64,000 nt of DNA from Pinus tabuliformis (lineage: Eukaryota > Streptophyta > Pinopsida > Pinales > Pinaceae), in contig CM062814.1 in assembly GCA_031772625.1 (NCBI GenBank), forward strand, positions 360,999,750-361,063,749. The letters are read 5' to 3'. Shown piece after piece: positions 1 to 11,949 of this stretch (positions are counted from its first letter, which is position 1; every line of letters starts with the position of its first letter). The notes beneath the pieces are model-generated. The model ran no database searches and was not told where the DNA came from. It saw only the letters and a program-made list of their open reading frames with translations. The translations under genes were made by a program, and so were the position numbers.

Positions 1-400
1 ATCGACTGCCCTGGTTTGAAGCCAGAAACTGCTAAAACTGAAGCTGCAACTGTAGAAGTAAAGATTGACTTGCGTGGCCTAGAAGATCTCCTCTTTGGAA
101 CTGTGTTGTAGGTTCATCTGAACCTCGTTTGGAAGCCACAACTTTTGGTGGTGGAATGAAGTCAATCCGACGAACGGTTTGCAAGATATCGACTGCCCTA
201 GTTTGAAGCCGGAAACTGCTGAAACTGAAGCTGCAACTGCAGAAGTAAAGATTGACTTGCGTGGCATAGAAGATCTCATCATCTGAACTACATTGTAGGT
301 TCATCTGAACCTCCTCTGGAAGCCGAAACGTTTGGTGGTGGAATGAAGTCAATCCAACGGTCGGTTTGTGAGATATGGTCTGCCCTAGTTTCATAATGAA
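1..400. repeat. Tandem repeat, about 187 bp, about 2 copies
   Basis: The word ATCGACTGCCCT begins the window and a near-identical ATCGACTGCCCTAG recurs at 188. The following 187 bases match closely, including GAAGCTGCAACTG, AAGATTGACTTGCGTGGC and GGTTCATCTGAACCTC. A third unit starts near 374 and fades after a few bases. The array may continue to the left of the window. Open frames across it on the - strand are duplicated copies of each other and look like by-products of the repeat. Confidence 0.85.
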
Positions 401-1639
401 GACGCTAATGCTGATGTTGCTGATCTAGGGTTTGCTACTGCTGATATGAATCAGATTTATTGTAGTATTTCTCTCTGCTGAATTATTGATGATAAAAGAA
501 GATTTGATCAGAGGGTTTCCCCACACATTGTGGGGTTTGTCCCTGGCTAGCCGCCACATCTTGTGTCTCTTGTCTTGGCTTGTTTTCTGTCGATCATTTA
601 ATGTTCTATCTGCACTTTACTTTATGTACATGTGATTGCTAATCGGTGGAATATAATAAGAAAAAGAAGTAAACTATTATAAGCATAGAACATACCATAA
701 CTTAACACTTAAGGAGAAATTTTTTCATCCCATTCATCAAGGGTTATAATTATTCATAGTGTAATTCTAAAATATATTTGATATAAAAGATAAGAGGTCT
801 TATTACAATCCTACTTACCATGATCATAGTGAAATAGTTCAACTGACATTACCAATACTGCATCTCAAAACAGGGTAATGGTTTATAATTATAAGACAAG
901 GGTTCTCATCACAAGAAAGCTTGTTCAGTTAAATTACAACCAGTGAATGGCATTGTCAAATAGTTGGCTACCAAACTAGGACAATAGCTTTTTATCTTAC
1001 AAAATATGGAAAAAGAAAAAATGATACAAAAATATGAAAACATATTTCCGGATTCATTCTTTTTAATTATACTATGAAATGGATGGGATAATGAATGGTC
1101 AAATTGTTAAAAGGTATCCCTGTCGAGACCATAGACGTTTTCTGGTAGCAGAGGATCTACCTATGATAGAGGAGTCATTATAAAGCTAAGTTGGAAAAGT
1201 TTTCATTTTATCATTAGCAACCAATTAAGGCTAATTTAAAAGATAGAATGTATTTAATTGTAAAATGAGAAGAGAATAGCAGAAGCAGTTATCATTACAT
1301 TCAGAATTTATGTTGGCCTAGTTATATTAGAATTTCTCGGTCGGATAAGATTTTCAGATTAAAAAAGTTTAAGTATTTTAACATTTCCCATAGATAACTA
1401 TTTCTCCTAGTGAATCGCCAATTGTTGTGTTGTACAACAACCCCCCATTTCATAAAATTTTTCTTTAAAAATCATAATATGAAATGGGCCCCTTTTAAAC
1501 ATAGATGGGTGAATAAATTGGTATTAACTCATCATTAGAAAAAACCCTCATCAAAAGGTCTGATTGGAATATGATATACCTTTCAAACAATGATAAAATA
1601 GGTCTTTTAAACAATCATAAAAGCTTTTTTTTATTACGA
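401..1639. other. AT-rich non-coding stretch, nothing recognised
   Basis: No long open frame or retroelement motif is visible. Near 1420-1445 there is a short inverted word, TTGTGTTGTACAACAA, followed by CCCCCC. It could be a decayed LTR end, but no partner was found. Confidence 0.5.
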
Positions 1640-1699
1640 TAAAGCGATCGCAAGATCGCATATCGCAATAATAAGAAAAACATATATAAAGACCCATTG

Positions 1700-1925
1700 A
1701 ATTACTCTGATCCGAAAAGGGAAATCGCTATCGAATATCAGGGAAAGGCATAGCACATCGTATATATAAGGCACTCCCCCCATTCCTCTGATGCGATAAA
1801 AGTTATCGCTATCGGCAATCGGTTGTAGCAACCAATTCATTAACTGTGACACCTTCAAATCTTCCGATGCAATAAGGTGTATTGCCATCGGCGATCGGCG
1901 ATTTCGCAATAGTGTAACTAATGTG
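1700..1925. repeat. Degenerate 75-80 bp repeat rich in ATCGC/ATCGG words, about 3 copies
   Basis: Three units start near 1704, 1784 and 1857 with CTGATCCGA, CTGATGCGA and CCGATGCAA. Each is followed by ATCGCTATCG- or TTGCCATCGG-like words. The array is GC-richer than its surroundings and lies upstream of the accessory pseudogene that starts at 2370. This is the same relative place as the GCAGCGCA motif cluster upstream of the ORF in element C's LTR. Confidence 0.5.
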
Positions 1926-2369
1926 ACCCGAGCCCTGTCCCGATTACAATACATTAAATAAAGGCGCGTGTTTCTAAGCATATTAAATATTGGCATGCAT
2001 TATACCACCTTTGGTGATTCAACGATATTTTGGACTATTATTAAAACCCTCCCTTTCACGTCACTAACCATCAAATGCGATTATCCGCCAAAAATCTAAG
2101 CCACGCTTGAATCACTTATTCACCATACAAACGTTATGATGGATATTTAAAAGCTCCCTTATCATGATTGATAGGTGAAGCGGCCAATTAATGAAGCAGT
2201 TATGCCGAGATTTTCCACTTAGATTCTATCTGTCGAAATTTCACTATGATCTTTGATTATTCACTAATAGATATAACTCTTTCATATCGGCTCATGTTAT
2301 CTATTTCTTTCTATCACACTGGTTTCATTCCTTGTGCAGAATTCCATCAAAATAACAAGTTTTAAGCAA

Positions 2370-5300
2370 ATGGGAAAGAAATCCAATAGATCCGCAGGAG
2401 TAGCGGCCCCTGCAGTAACAGTCCAGCCCACCAATGACCCAGGACCAAGTAAAAAGGGCCTACTCTCAAACACTACATGTCTCGGCCTTGGAAATACAAT
2501 CTAGCAAAGCATCTATAATTTAATTGAGGAAGAAGAACTAGAGGAAGTGTCGGAAGAAGCTACTGTAGTCTCCACTAATAAATCAGAAGCCTCCCTGAAA
2601 GATTTAGCCGACTCATTTTTGCACAGGATAGCATCTCGAGAGAAAATTCCTCCATACAGTAATGTAGTCAGATGGGTGGTCGAACAAATTCCTATTTCTA
2701 ATAGGACATTTTTCACAATTGATGGAAGAGTTTTTGGTTCATTTCAGCCTGATGACTTAAGGAAAATGTATCATTTGCCCGATCCTGAAAAGAAATACAA
2801 CAAAGCCTTTCTGGAGAAATTCGCAGAGGAGAATGAGATAGAATCAGCCCCGATTAGACAATGGAGATAGAATTCCGCAAAGCACAAACATGAATCATCT
2901 GGGTAAGTACTTCGTGGATTCATTGTCATCTCCTTACTATTATGCTGGGGCAATGACATGTAGGATATGGGGAATGCATGATTCAGCAAAATTTACTATT
3001 GAAATGGTTCCTTTAATGGAAGCGGTTGTTAGTAGTTATGTCATGGATTGGGGGAACATATTGTCTGATAAATTAGCCTCTGCAATTCTTGATTTTAGAT
3101 TCAATTCACGCAAAACCACCAGGACTATTCCCCACTTCTATTACCGTGATTACGTTATGGATATGCTTTGCTTTAATTCTGAATACCCGATACTTGGGTG
3201 GAGGTGGATGCCACAAGACCCTAAGTGAATCCACATTTATCATCAGATGTTATGGAAGGCACATTATAAGGACCACTTGTATCAAATTTGTAATGGTTTC
3301 ATGTTGCCTATCTATTATGCCATTTTTGATAAGCCTACCCCAAGGATTTCCGAGGAGGCAGAGATTGACTTGACTGCTGTAGGGAATTGGTTCAGGGAAG
3401 ACACATTCACATATATAAGGGTGTATGGTAGCCTCACAAGACCCCATGTCCTCCCATTGTATGTACCCAATAAACTGTCGGCACGAGAGTAAGCTTACCA
3501 AATAACAACGGCTGGAACATCCAAAACTCTTAGGACTTTTAAAAAGCAGTCATGACGGATATTCCCTTTGAGATGTGGTGTTTATACTCTACTTGATTAC
3601 AAGCATGCTGAGAAGGAGACAGGAAAAACAAATATGCTCAATCTTGCAACCATCCCTAACAGGCAATTCGATCCCCAGGAGGTTGCCTCTAATGTGCTTG
3701 AATAGGCCAAACATACTAAGTTTGACCACGAAAAGGATGAATTTGACGACCTATTTTCTTCAGCAGAATCATTGTCTCAGGTTAAAACATTGGCCAAGAT
3801 GAAATATAATGATGAAGGACTGGTGGAATTCAATAGGCTCAGAGAACAGAGGTTGCAAACTCTGCCTCTGGACTTATTGGCTACTACACCAACAACTAAG
3901 TCAAGCGAGCCTGAACAAAAGATTATTGACGAGCCACTACAAAGAAAATTCCTAAAAAGGGAAAAGAGCCAGAGAAAAAAAGAGAGTAGGAAATAGAGTT
4001 GGAGAAAGAAAAGAAGCAAGACAGTGAAGTTATTGATCTAGAGGCTCAAATTGATCCCAAACTCCTCAAAGAGTGGCAACAATTTGACTCTATTATAAGC
4101 AATCCCAAGACTTCACAAGGATTCAACACACCTCAAGTAACAGTTGGTCAAGAAACAACAACGACTACGGTTCCAATTGAAGGTAACAACGACCTACCCA
4201 TTAGCAAAGATGCGGAAATAATTCCTAAAGATCCATCCGATCAGATTGTTTTTCAGATAGAAGACATACCACCATTAGATGTCTTTTACAGTCCCAAACA
4301 CAGGGCTGTGGTGAAAAGATAGAGGAAAAGGAGGAGACTTGATCAATCTTCCCTTTTACCAGACCAAATAGTGATGGCTAATGTGGTGTGAAAGGAGGAA
4401 TTTAACCCTTCTAATGACCTTACAAAACTTTCTAACTATGACGGAGCTTATTCGGCAGCCACCATGGATAAAGCCTCGGAAGTAAGCAACCTACTTAAGA
4501 AAAAAGATCAAATAATTGTTTCATTGCAGTCACAGGTGTCTGAAGCACAACGAAAAATAGAACAGTTAGAACAACAACTATCAATACAGTGGCAGACAAA
4601 CAGTCAATTAAATGAGCAATTGCTCAAAGAGAAACAGAGGATAGACTTGAGCGCAGTAGAGAAACAAAAGAAATTGTCCGAAGCATTGGCCAGATTAAAG
4701 GCGATGAATGAACAAATGAGCAAGAATAAGGATGAGCAAATCTCCCAACTGTCACAAGAAGTAAAAAAGCTCAAGAGCCTTCCTCAAGTAGTAAAGTTCA
4801 AAACCGAAGCTCTACAAATCAATCAGGCATTGATTACACAGCTAAAACTGCTATGTCGTAACATTTCTCTGGTTGAGCCTCTTTGTGAGATTACTACATC
4901 AATAGTTGATAAATTAGTTGAACCTAGGTAGGATTTAGAACAGGTCGATGAGACCTTAACCAACTTTCTTTCTTGGCAAGACTCCCATGAAGAACAAGCC
5001 ACGGATCTGCCCAAAATTCTAGAGTCACACAAAGACATCCTTTTCCTAGAATGGCAGTTGCAACTAATGAAGGCAGAAAGAGAAACCTCAAGATGTCGAT
5101 TATCTACTAGCATTTAATTGAATTGGTAAATGACACTCTTTATCTGCTTAACATGATTTCACAATGTAATCCAGGTAAATTGACATCGGCCAAAGCCTTG
5201 TAACAAACATGCAATCAGGAATTGGAAAAGAATGGAAGACTAATCGCTGGCATCCAAAGTTTAACTTGGGATGCCTTTTGGTTTTTCTTAATTAAGCCAT

Positions 5301-5480
5301 ACAGTCAGAGGGTCGCGCTCAAATGTTTAACTGATGCCATCAGTTGCATGATTCTTGATATCCAAGATGCCACATATTCAGCCCAACTGTATTCTCATCT
5401 AAGTTTCCCTCCAGAATTGCAACCGATCCTAGATATATGTCAGCTCAAGCCGAAGGGAGATCATTCGAAACAATGAATCA
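2370..5480 (+). pseudogene. Broken retroelement-type accessory ORF, about 1000 codons, coiled-coil C-terminus
   Basis: An ATG at 2370 opens a frame that can be followed, with stops and frame changes, to about 5476. Frame 0 (2370-2870, TAG near 2502) passes to frame 1 (2890-3492), then via 3575-3996 back to frame 0 (3999-4931). The first part is a globular domain rich in aromatic residues, with FFTIDGRVFGSFQPDDL near 2710-2760 and HYKDHLYQICNGFMLP near 3255-3310. A charged, low-complexity middle follows (3800-4330). From 4464 to 4931 the heptad-rich stretch predicts a coiled coil. Function is unknown. The plan (N-terminal domain, charged linker, coiled coil) is shared with the ORF in element C's LTR, so it is probably a retrotransposon accessory gene rather than a host gene. 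Confidence 0.6.
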
Positions 5481-5580
5481 TGCTGCCGACTAAGGACAAG
5501 CTGATTTTGAGGAGATATTCATAATATAGTTGTACCAATTAAATAACACTTTTATTTTGTAATTAGTTAGCTTAATTAGT

Positions 5581-5615
5581 ATTTATAGGCCCTTTCATGC
5601 ATTTAGAAAGGGTCC
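5581..5615 (+). promoter_or_regulatory. TATA-like word and hairpin downstream of the accessory pseudogene
   Basis: ATTTATAGG (5581-5589) runs into an imperfect inverted repeat with arms GGCCCTTTC (5588-5596) and GAAAGGGTCC (5606-5615) around ATGCATTTA. The LTR of element C has a comparable hairpin, with CATGC in its loop, at 23113-23142, followed by its TATA box. This may therefore be the promoter end of an old LTR. Confidence 0.35.
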
Positions 5616-6239
5616 TCAGTTTTTGTATAAACTCAAATCAGTAAGTCACACTATTGTGCTTTTGATCTATTTTTTATGAAGACTGGGCCAGTATTCTAAA
5701 TTTTGACGAAGAAAGATTTGATGACATGTGCACTATTGCCTTTTGTGGAAGTGTTTCTAAGTTACAAGAAGGAATTTGAATGTGATTGATATTGCGAGTG
5801 ATTCAAATAACATATGGTACTACTATCTATGCTCCTGTGTCATTCTTTTATGTGAATCGACATTTGTTTAAATTTTGCTATCATTGGATATATGTATGTG
5901 TTTTAACAACAATCCTTGTACTTTTCACTATTGAATGTCTAAGGACTGTTATTATTTCAATCATATCTATGTCTATGATATATATGAGGAATAGTGCAAT
6001 AATGTTTGCTCGATTGCTTTGTTCAACTATTTGGGCTTAGTAATTATCATATGAATAAATATCTTTGTTTACCAATAGAGTCATTTATATGCTTGTTTGT
6101 GGATGAAGACCATCAAAAGTTACGCTAAAAGAAGAAATTTCCCAGGATTGTAACTTTGGTATATGATCTCCATTTGACATGCACAATACCTCGTTAGAAA
6201 TATCTATCTGAGGACTACAACTTACCATTAGCCAAAACC
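5616..6239. other. AT-rich spacer, no gene seen
   Basis: Low-complexity AT-rich sequence between the accessory pseudogene and the first recognisable RNase H codons of relic D. No clear LTR end or primer-binding site could be fixed here. Confidence 0.4.
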
Positions 6240-7272
6240 AATCAGCTATCGGGCTTTGGGACAAGTAGATGACAAGTTAGCTTATGCCATTTAATTCATT
6301 AGAAAAAATATGTCCAAGGTTGAATTGAACTATACTGTGACTCAAAAAGATCTCCTAGTTGTTGTCCATTCCTTGAATAAATTTAGACACTACATCGCTG
6401 GTTAGTAGACCTTGATACATAGTGACCATGCTACTACTAAATAATTGATGAAAAAACTTGATGTGAATTCTAGAATTATTAGATGGTTGATTTTATTACA
6501 ACAATTTGATCTAACTATCATTGATAAGCCTGGTAAAGAAAATGTAGTTGCGTATTTTTTGTCTACAATTTCTTTGCCTATGGGTATGGAAGGAATATTT
6601 GATGATCAGGTGCCAGATGAGAATTTATTTTCTATTTCAGTTCTCTCTCCATGGTTTGTTGACATAGCCAACTACTTAGTGGTTGCACAGTTCCCTCCCA
6701 AATTGTCCTCCAAGGAAAAAAGCATAATTTTAACGAAGAGTTCCCAATTCACCTGGTTTGGGGCCAATCTCTTCAAGCTAGGCCCAGTTTAGATTTTGTG
6801 GAGATGTTTCAGGGAGATTAAATTCTTTGAAATCCTTTTGGCTTGTAATTATGGGCATTGTGAAGGTCACTTTGCAGCCAAGAGGAGAACTTTCAAGGTA
6901 TTGCAAGCTGGCTACTACTGGTGAACTCTCCACCAAAATGTAAGAAGATACACTAATCAATGTGACCAGTGCCAAAGAATGGTGAAACCAACTCCCAGGT
7001 ATGAAAATCATTTCTAACCTCAAGTGGCTCTTGAGCAATTTGACAAGTGGAGCATGGATTTTATTGGGCCCATTTTTCCACAATCAGGGTAGAAAAAGTA
7101 CATAATTGTATCATTATGCATTGATTATTTAAAAAAGTGGGCTGAAACCATGGTTGTCAAGGTAGCAACAAAAGAGAAAGTGGTTGAGTTCTTAAGGTAG
7201 AATGTATTTTACAAGTTTGGGTTCCCTAGAGAGCTAGTCACTGATCATGTAGCTCAATTCACATCACACCTG
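6240..7272 (+). pseudogene. Relic D: Athila-like RNase H and N-terminal integrase
   Basis: Broken + strand frames give the tail of an RT-linked RNase H (KFRHYIAG, then LLQQFDLTIIDKPGKENVVA near 6490-6555). A linker beginning DDQVPDENLFSISVLSPWF follows, as in Athila-type elements. Next come an integrase zinc-binding region (GHCEGHFA and CDQCQRM near 6850-6990) and the catalytic core with SMDFIGP and VTDHVAQF. Several stops interrupt it. The core is cut at 7272 by element A and resumes in the same sense at 35795, so D is the host into which A jumped. The 5' part of D (gag, protease, most of RT) is not recognised upstream. Confidence 0.8.
7268..7272. repeat. Target-site duplication of element A, left copy (ACCTG)
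   Basis: ACCTG lies directly before the TGTTGG end of the left LTR. The identical 5-mer follows the right LTR at 35790-35794. Confidence 0.93.
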
Positions 7273-7674
7273 TGTTGGTGCAACAAGATGTCTTTTCATA
7301 GGCAATATTAATTCCTACATTCATTGTCAACCCAAGGAAAGTATTTTTATTTCAAGAGTGTCAGTGCTATATATGCAGTGAATTCAAAGGTTAACTAATA
7401 ACAAATCATTTGAATTTATAATGACGATCTTCTTCAAACTCAATCCAATCAACTCTGAAAAGAGGTAATTATGAAAGAAATTCATAACACACTCTACAAT
7501 TCTACTTAACCTATCATGGAAGAAAATAGATTTGAATACAACTTGTAAAGAATCACACTTGGCAGCCTTAATTAGAATTGAAGCTAACTTGCTCACTCAT
7601 GAAAAAGAAATGTAACAATTAACAAAAATGGTAATTGAACAACAAATCCTAAATAAACAACAAAGCAACAATTC

Positions 7675-7786
7675 TGAATTGAACATCAAATCTGAATTGA
7701 ACAACAATTCTGAATTGAACAACAATTATGGATTGAACAACAATTCTGAATTGAACAACAATTCTGAATTGAACAACAAATGATAT
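7675..7786. repeat. 18-bp minisatellite in element A LTR, about 6 copies
   Basis: The unit CTGAATTGAACAACAATT repeats with small changes. The other LTR has a shorter, more diverged version at about 34790-34895. The word TTGAACAACAAT is also the core of the large tandem array at 13240-14335 inside the same element. Confidence 0.85.
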
Positions 7787-8280
7787 AGGAATATCAAATG
7801 TATCTGAATAGAAAATGACTTTATAAGCATAAATCAATTAATTATATCTGTGAAATCTATGATAACATTATCTGAAAGGAACAACGATCTAAGCTGGAAC
7901 TAGCATAACCAATTCAATCAAAAGTATCACTCGCGTAAAACATGTGGATCACTCTAAATATCAGATGAATAGCAAACACAAACTGAATCGAAAATCCTTA
8001 CAATAATGAAACATAATATTAACTTAACACTACCAAGAAATAAAGAATGAAATATAAAAGATTATGAGACAAGTGAAGTAGTAGATCTTCTCTTGACTAG
8101 GCCCAAAGTCACTAGAAGTCTCCGCTAAGAGATACTTAGAATATAAGTATGAATTAAACGTAACCTTTCTTCATTAATATAAGTAAGGAAGTTACAACAT
8201 CCACAATAACCATATTATATGTCAAAAATAATAATTACAAATTGTGAAATTCTGAACTTCGTGTAGTTTTTCCTTTCGGC

Positions 8281-8288
8281 CTTATATA
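8281..8288 (-). promoter_or_regulatory. TATA box in element A left LTR
   Basis: Reads TATATAAG on the - strand. The same word is conserved at 35389-35396 in the other LTR despite about 15% divergence. Confidence 0.6.
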
Positions 8289-8681
8289 TTACATTTAGAA
8301 AGTAAATAGATAAAAATGAATCCTCAGGATCAAGGGATCCTGATGATTTCGCTATACTTGATCTAATTCTGCCATAAAATAGTCATTTGTTTGCTTGGTC
8401 TTCCACTGTCCTGCCTTGCCTCTGACGCTGACACATTCCCTTATGAGATGTTCTCGTTCTGTCGATTGGGCAACTATTGCTTAATTCGTGACTTCTGCAC
8501 ATAAATTTAGTAAAAATCTATTTTTCCTACTTAGATTCATTTAATTTGTTACTAAGTACTTTTACTTGACTTTAGCTATTATTTCCTCTACTTTTATTGA
8601 TGAACAAAGATAATCATGTGAGGATGAGTGCTAAATAAAGTGATGACCAAGGGGAAAAAATACCCTTTTCTTGACCCAACA

Positions 8682-8691
8682 TACTCCCCAG
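8682..8691 (-). other. Probable polypurine tract of element A
   Basis: CTGGGGAGTA on the - strand directly precedes the 3' LTR, where the primer for plus-strand DNA synthesis is expected. Confidence 0.55.
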
Positions 8692-8710
8692 CTTACCTTG
8701 TTGCATGACA

Positions 8711-8962
8711 TCACGCAATTAAATAGTTGCGGTGTAGCTGAGTTAGGGAATATGCAGGATATACCTCCACCTTATAATTTCTGAAGCCATTTTTCTTCTT
8801 CAGTATAGCAAAATCTCGGTTAATGTCTTCATCCCTCAAGGTGTAGTCACAATGATATTTCTCTAGTGGATACCATATGATTGGAGTTCTACACCGACAT
8901 CCTATCCATTCATGTCCCATGGTTAAGACCATGTTATTGTACTTATGGAAATGAGAGGACAC
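8711..8962 (-). CDS. Short unidentified ORF near the 3' end of element A (83 codons)
   Basis: An open frame lies between the accessory ORF and the 3' LTR. It is rich in Tyr, His and Arg, with the stretch GHEWIGCRCRTPIIWYPL and no membrane segment. The open reading continues some way upstream of the Met on the - strand. I do not recognise the family. It may be the tail of the accessory gene or a chance ORF. Confidence 0.25.
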   Translation of the reverse strand: MSSHFHKYNNMVLTMGHEWIGCRCRTPIIWYPLEKYHCDYTLRDEDINRDFAILKKKNGFRNYKVEVYPAYSLTQLHRNYLIA

Positions 8963-9222
8963 GGCTTTAAAGTTCCGGTATCCAAATGGTTCTTGGTTTA
9001 TAACAATAATGCTGGAGACAAGGCTTCCTCCTTAATCTCTTGGAAGTACTCCTTTCCAACTTGTATAAAATTTGTGTGAAATGGCCCCAATTCGTCCACA
9101 ACACCATCTCGCTTCATGGATTGCTTGTGTCTCACCGAGAGATGCAGGGGTTTGGTAGGTTCGCCTCTCACCCATAGGTTGATTACTTATTCACACTTTC
9201 TAAAAGTATTATGAGCCTTGGC

Positions 9223-11916
9223 TCAATTGAGTTGATTAGTAGTGAAAGAGAGAAATGCCTTGAATTGCACATCCTCTATAAAGGGGACAGGGTTGTTATC
9301 TTTGTCATGTTCCAAAAAGAAATTGTGCATACAAAGTTCATAGAGGAGGCATTGTACCTGCCCGTTATATTCTCTGAAGAACTTGACAAAGTCCAGGGTA
9401 GTTTTGATTTCCACATACTTCCTAGCCTTAACATTTTTTACTTTCAGCAAGAGGTATCTTTTTAGGAGGAATAGGGCATAATTTGTAGTAGGGGCTCTAC
9501 ATGACAAGGTGTTTGAATAAAGAGAGCAGACAATTTCCAACTACTCTTTAGTCTTCTATAATTTTTCCTGTGGTTTCTCAACCTTTTTTTGTTTAGCCTT
9601 GTACTAAGCAAAGGTCTAATCCTCAGTCATTGTGAGTGCCTCAAACATTTTCATTAATTCTTGATGTATCCATAGGGGCACTACCTCCTCCTTGTGTTGG
9701 GTTAATTCCTACTGAACCTTCTGTAGTTCATTCTACAGTCTCCTAATAAATGCCTCCCTTACTAAGGGAATATAAGTAGTTGTCTCCTCTATTTGGGAAT
9801 CATTATCTTGTGTCTCCATAGGCTCAGTTTGGATAGCATCCTCCACTACTTCTCGAGTTATGCAATAATCAATTGGGATGCTTTCTTCAACATCAGTCTG
9901 AACAACATTCATAGTAGGGTAGTCCGTTTGGGTCTCCTACGTACAAACATAGGGGTTTTCTGTTTGCATTTCAGTGTCCTCTACAAGACATGGCTTTGTC
10001 TAAGTTTCCTTTGAATAGACCAAAAGAACCTCAGTTTGAGTTTTAGCATCCTTTCCAGAACAATGTTCTATCTGTGTCCTTGTGGTCTCTTTCTCCACTT
10101 TCAATTTTCTGGCTCTAATGGCCTCTTTTAACCACTCCCTTAGCTGCCCAATTATTGACTTAAGTTTTCTATATTTTTTTAGCATTTTTCAAAGCCTATC
10201 CTTATAAGACTTCTCTATTCTAGGACTTCCAACCAACTGTGGTGCAACTGCATTTTCCTCAGGTTCATGTTTGGGTGGCATTGTGCTACCATCAAGGACG
10301 GTTTCAATTAGAACTATATCTCCCGATGGAGCTTCACCTTATAATTCTTTTTCGACATGAATTTTTCTCTCAGGAGACCCTAATATAATGGTGTCGCCCG
10401 AGAAACTATCAGTCTCCAGGTTTTCTTCTGGGTAGGCCTTGTCCTTAGGGGAACTAGAAAAAATAGAATTACCTAGTGGATTTTCATCTCCAATGGTCAC
10501 ATCTGTAGGATTTTATTCTACTGGGGGCTCCACTAGACCAATATCTATTGTTTGATTTTATTCTCTAATAGCTTCCTCTTCATGCATGTTGGCTTCAACG
10601 GGTTCTTCCACAGAAGTGATTAGTTCCCGCTGTTCTTTCAAGGAATCAACAAATGGCAAGGTTTGATCACAATGAGGGCTATCAACAGAGGAAGATTGAT
10701 TGGGGGTAAAATTATGTCCTTCAACATTCTCATGTTGTTCTCTTCCCTCACCCAACATCCCCATGTTTTCTAATACCCTAACCACCTCTTCTTCATAGTC
10801 TTGCAAAGGGGTATTCTACATACTCTAAGGTGGTGTGAGTGATGGGCCGACCTCATTTGTATGAATTGGGGTATGATTTTGGGAATTCACCCATGTAGAG
10901 CATCTGTGTTTTGCTGGTTTGAAAGGAACAGAGGAATTTTTCCTCTTCAACGTCCTTCTCAGACCTAGGGTCGTAGGCCCTTGTTATTATTTTACTGGGT
11001 TTTCTCGAGGTGGTGCCAGAGTAGGATTTACAGTATTGTCCTAGGTTAACTACTGCTGGGCCAATACGTGTATGATAAGAAATTTAATCAGTCCATGATG
11101 ATTGATGACGATGCATGGGTCCTTAGCTTTCCTAACTCGTTGGGCGACATCATGCAATAGAAAATTCAAATAAAACGAAAAATTAACTGAGATTTTATGT
11201 TTTAGGATGGCCAACAATTTGGCTTGATGGGGCTTTACCACGTCTTGGTGACCATCGCATGTGATGTACCATGGCATGATGATGCCAACTCCTGCCATGA
11301 TTGTCTTAACATTGAAGGGTCAATCCCTTTCCTTCTTTGTGCTAATTGCTGATTTGGGTCATGGAACACTGCAACTACATTGTGCAAAAGGGTGTGCTTA
11401 TCTATCCACTTTATTCCCTTAGCCATAAGTCTAGTGACTTCGGCTATGATTGCTTTAGAGACTGCTATATCCTTGCCTGTTACTGTGGTGTTTCCATTCT
11501 GCAAATTTTGTAAGAATTTGAGTCATTTCTTCATGAGATCCCTGCAATTTATTCAGATATAGCATCCATCCTATGCGCTTGAGAATTGCACAGACATGGT
11601 CTAATACAATGAGTGCTGTGGGCTCATTTTGGATAGATCTACCTCCCATGGCTGCTATGTTCCTGTGACTAGTTCACCTGCATGGACTTCTCCTACTCTT
11701 TCGTAAATTAGAACAACAACAAATATTGTTAATGAAATTTACAGGAATAATGACGTTGATTTGGGTATTAATAGCATATACAGTCAATTCATTTGTCTCA
11801 TCAACCATTTTTGACCCAAGCCCATAATTAATTCGCATGCCATCCATAATGGTCATCATCGTTTCTCTAATCAGAAATACCTTGCTAATTGTTACGCATA
11901 TCCAATCATCATGCAA
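9223..11916 (-). pseudogene. Element A accessory ORF, broken; related to the ORF in element C's LTR
   Basis: A chain of - strand frames (11916-11674, 11649-11235, 11298-11050, 10806-10558, 10185-10000, 9540-9223) lies between integrase and the 3' LTR. The best preserved part (11298-11050) reads AKLLAILKHKISVNFSFYL and then NHHGLIKFLI, with the HHG codons at 11092-11100. It aligns by eye with KLLLHFTGKASIDIPFYL and FHHGLVKLLV of the 531-codon ORF in element C. An acidic, low-complexity middle and a basic helical piece (10185-10000, KKYRKLKSIIGQLREWLKEA) follow. The biochemical role is unknown. Related ORFs are known in plant retroelements as putative plant transposon proteins (from memory, not searched). 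Athila's classic env-like ORF sits at this position, but I see no membrane helices. Confidence 0.65.
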
Positions 11917-11949
11917 CCTTTACCCAAAAATCAATTTAATAATTAGCAT

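Larger units (their letters stand above)
7273..8681 (-). repeat. Element A 3' LTR (1409 bp)
   Basis: Starts TGTTGGTGCAACAAG and ends CTTGACCCAACA, matching the right LTR at both ends. It contains an 18-bp minisatellite (7675-7786) and a - strand TATA box (8281-8288). The adjoining internal sequence at 8682-8691 reads CTGGGGAGTA on the - strand and is a likely polypurine tract. Confidence 0.92.

Noticed and set aside
1634..1996. - strand ORF of 120 codons
   Set aside because: It lies across the degenerate ATCGC repeats and shows no motif or coding-like composition.
1420..5911. A defined LTR from TGTTGTGTTGTACAACAACC to TTTTAACAACA
   Set aside because: The ends look LTR-like, but no partner LTR, target duplication or primer-binding site was found, so the boundaries are unsupported.
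7649..7837. - strand ORF with repeated IVVQFR words
   Set aside because: By-product of the 18-bp minisatellite in element A's LTR.
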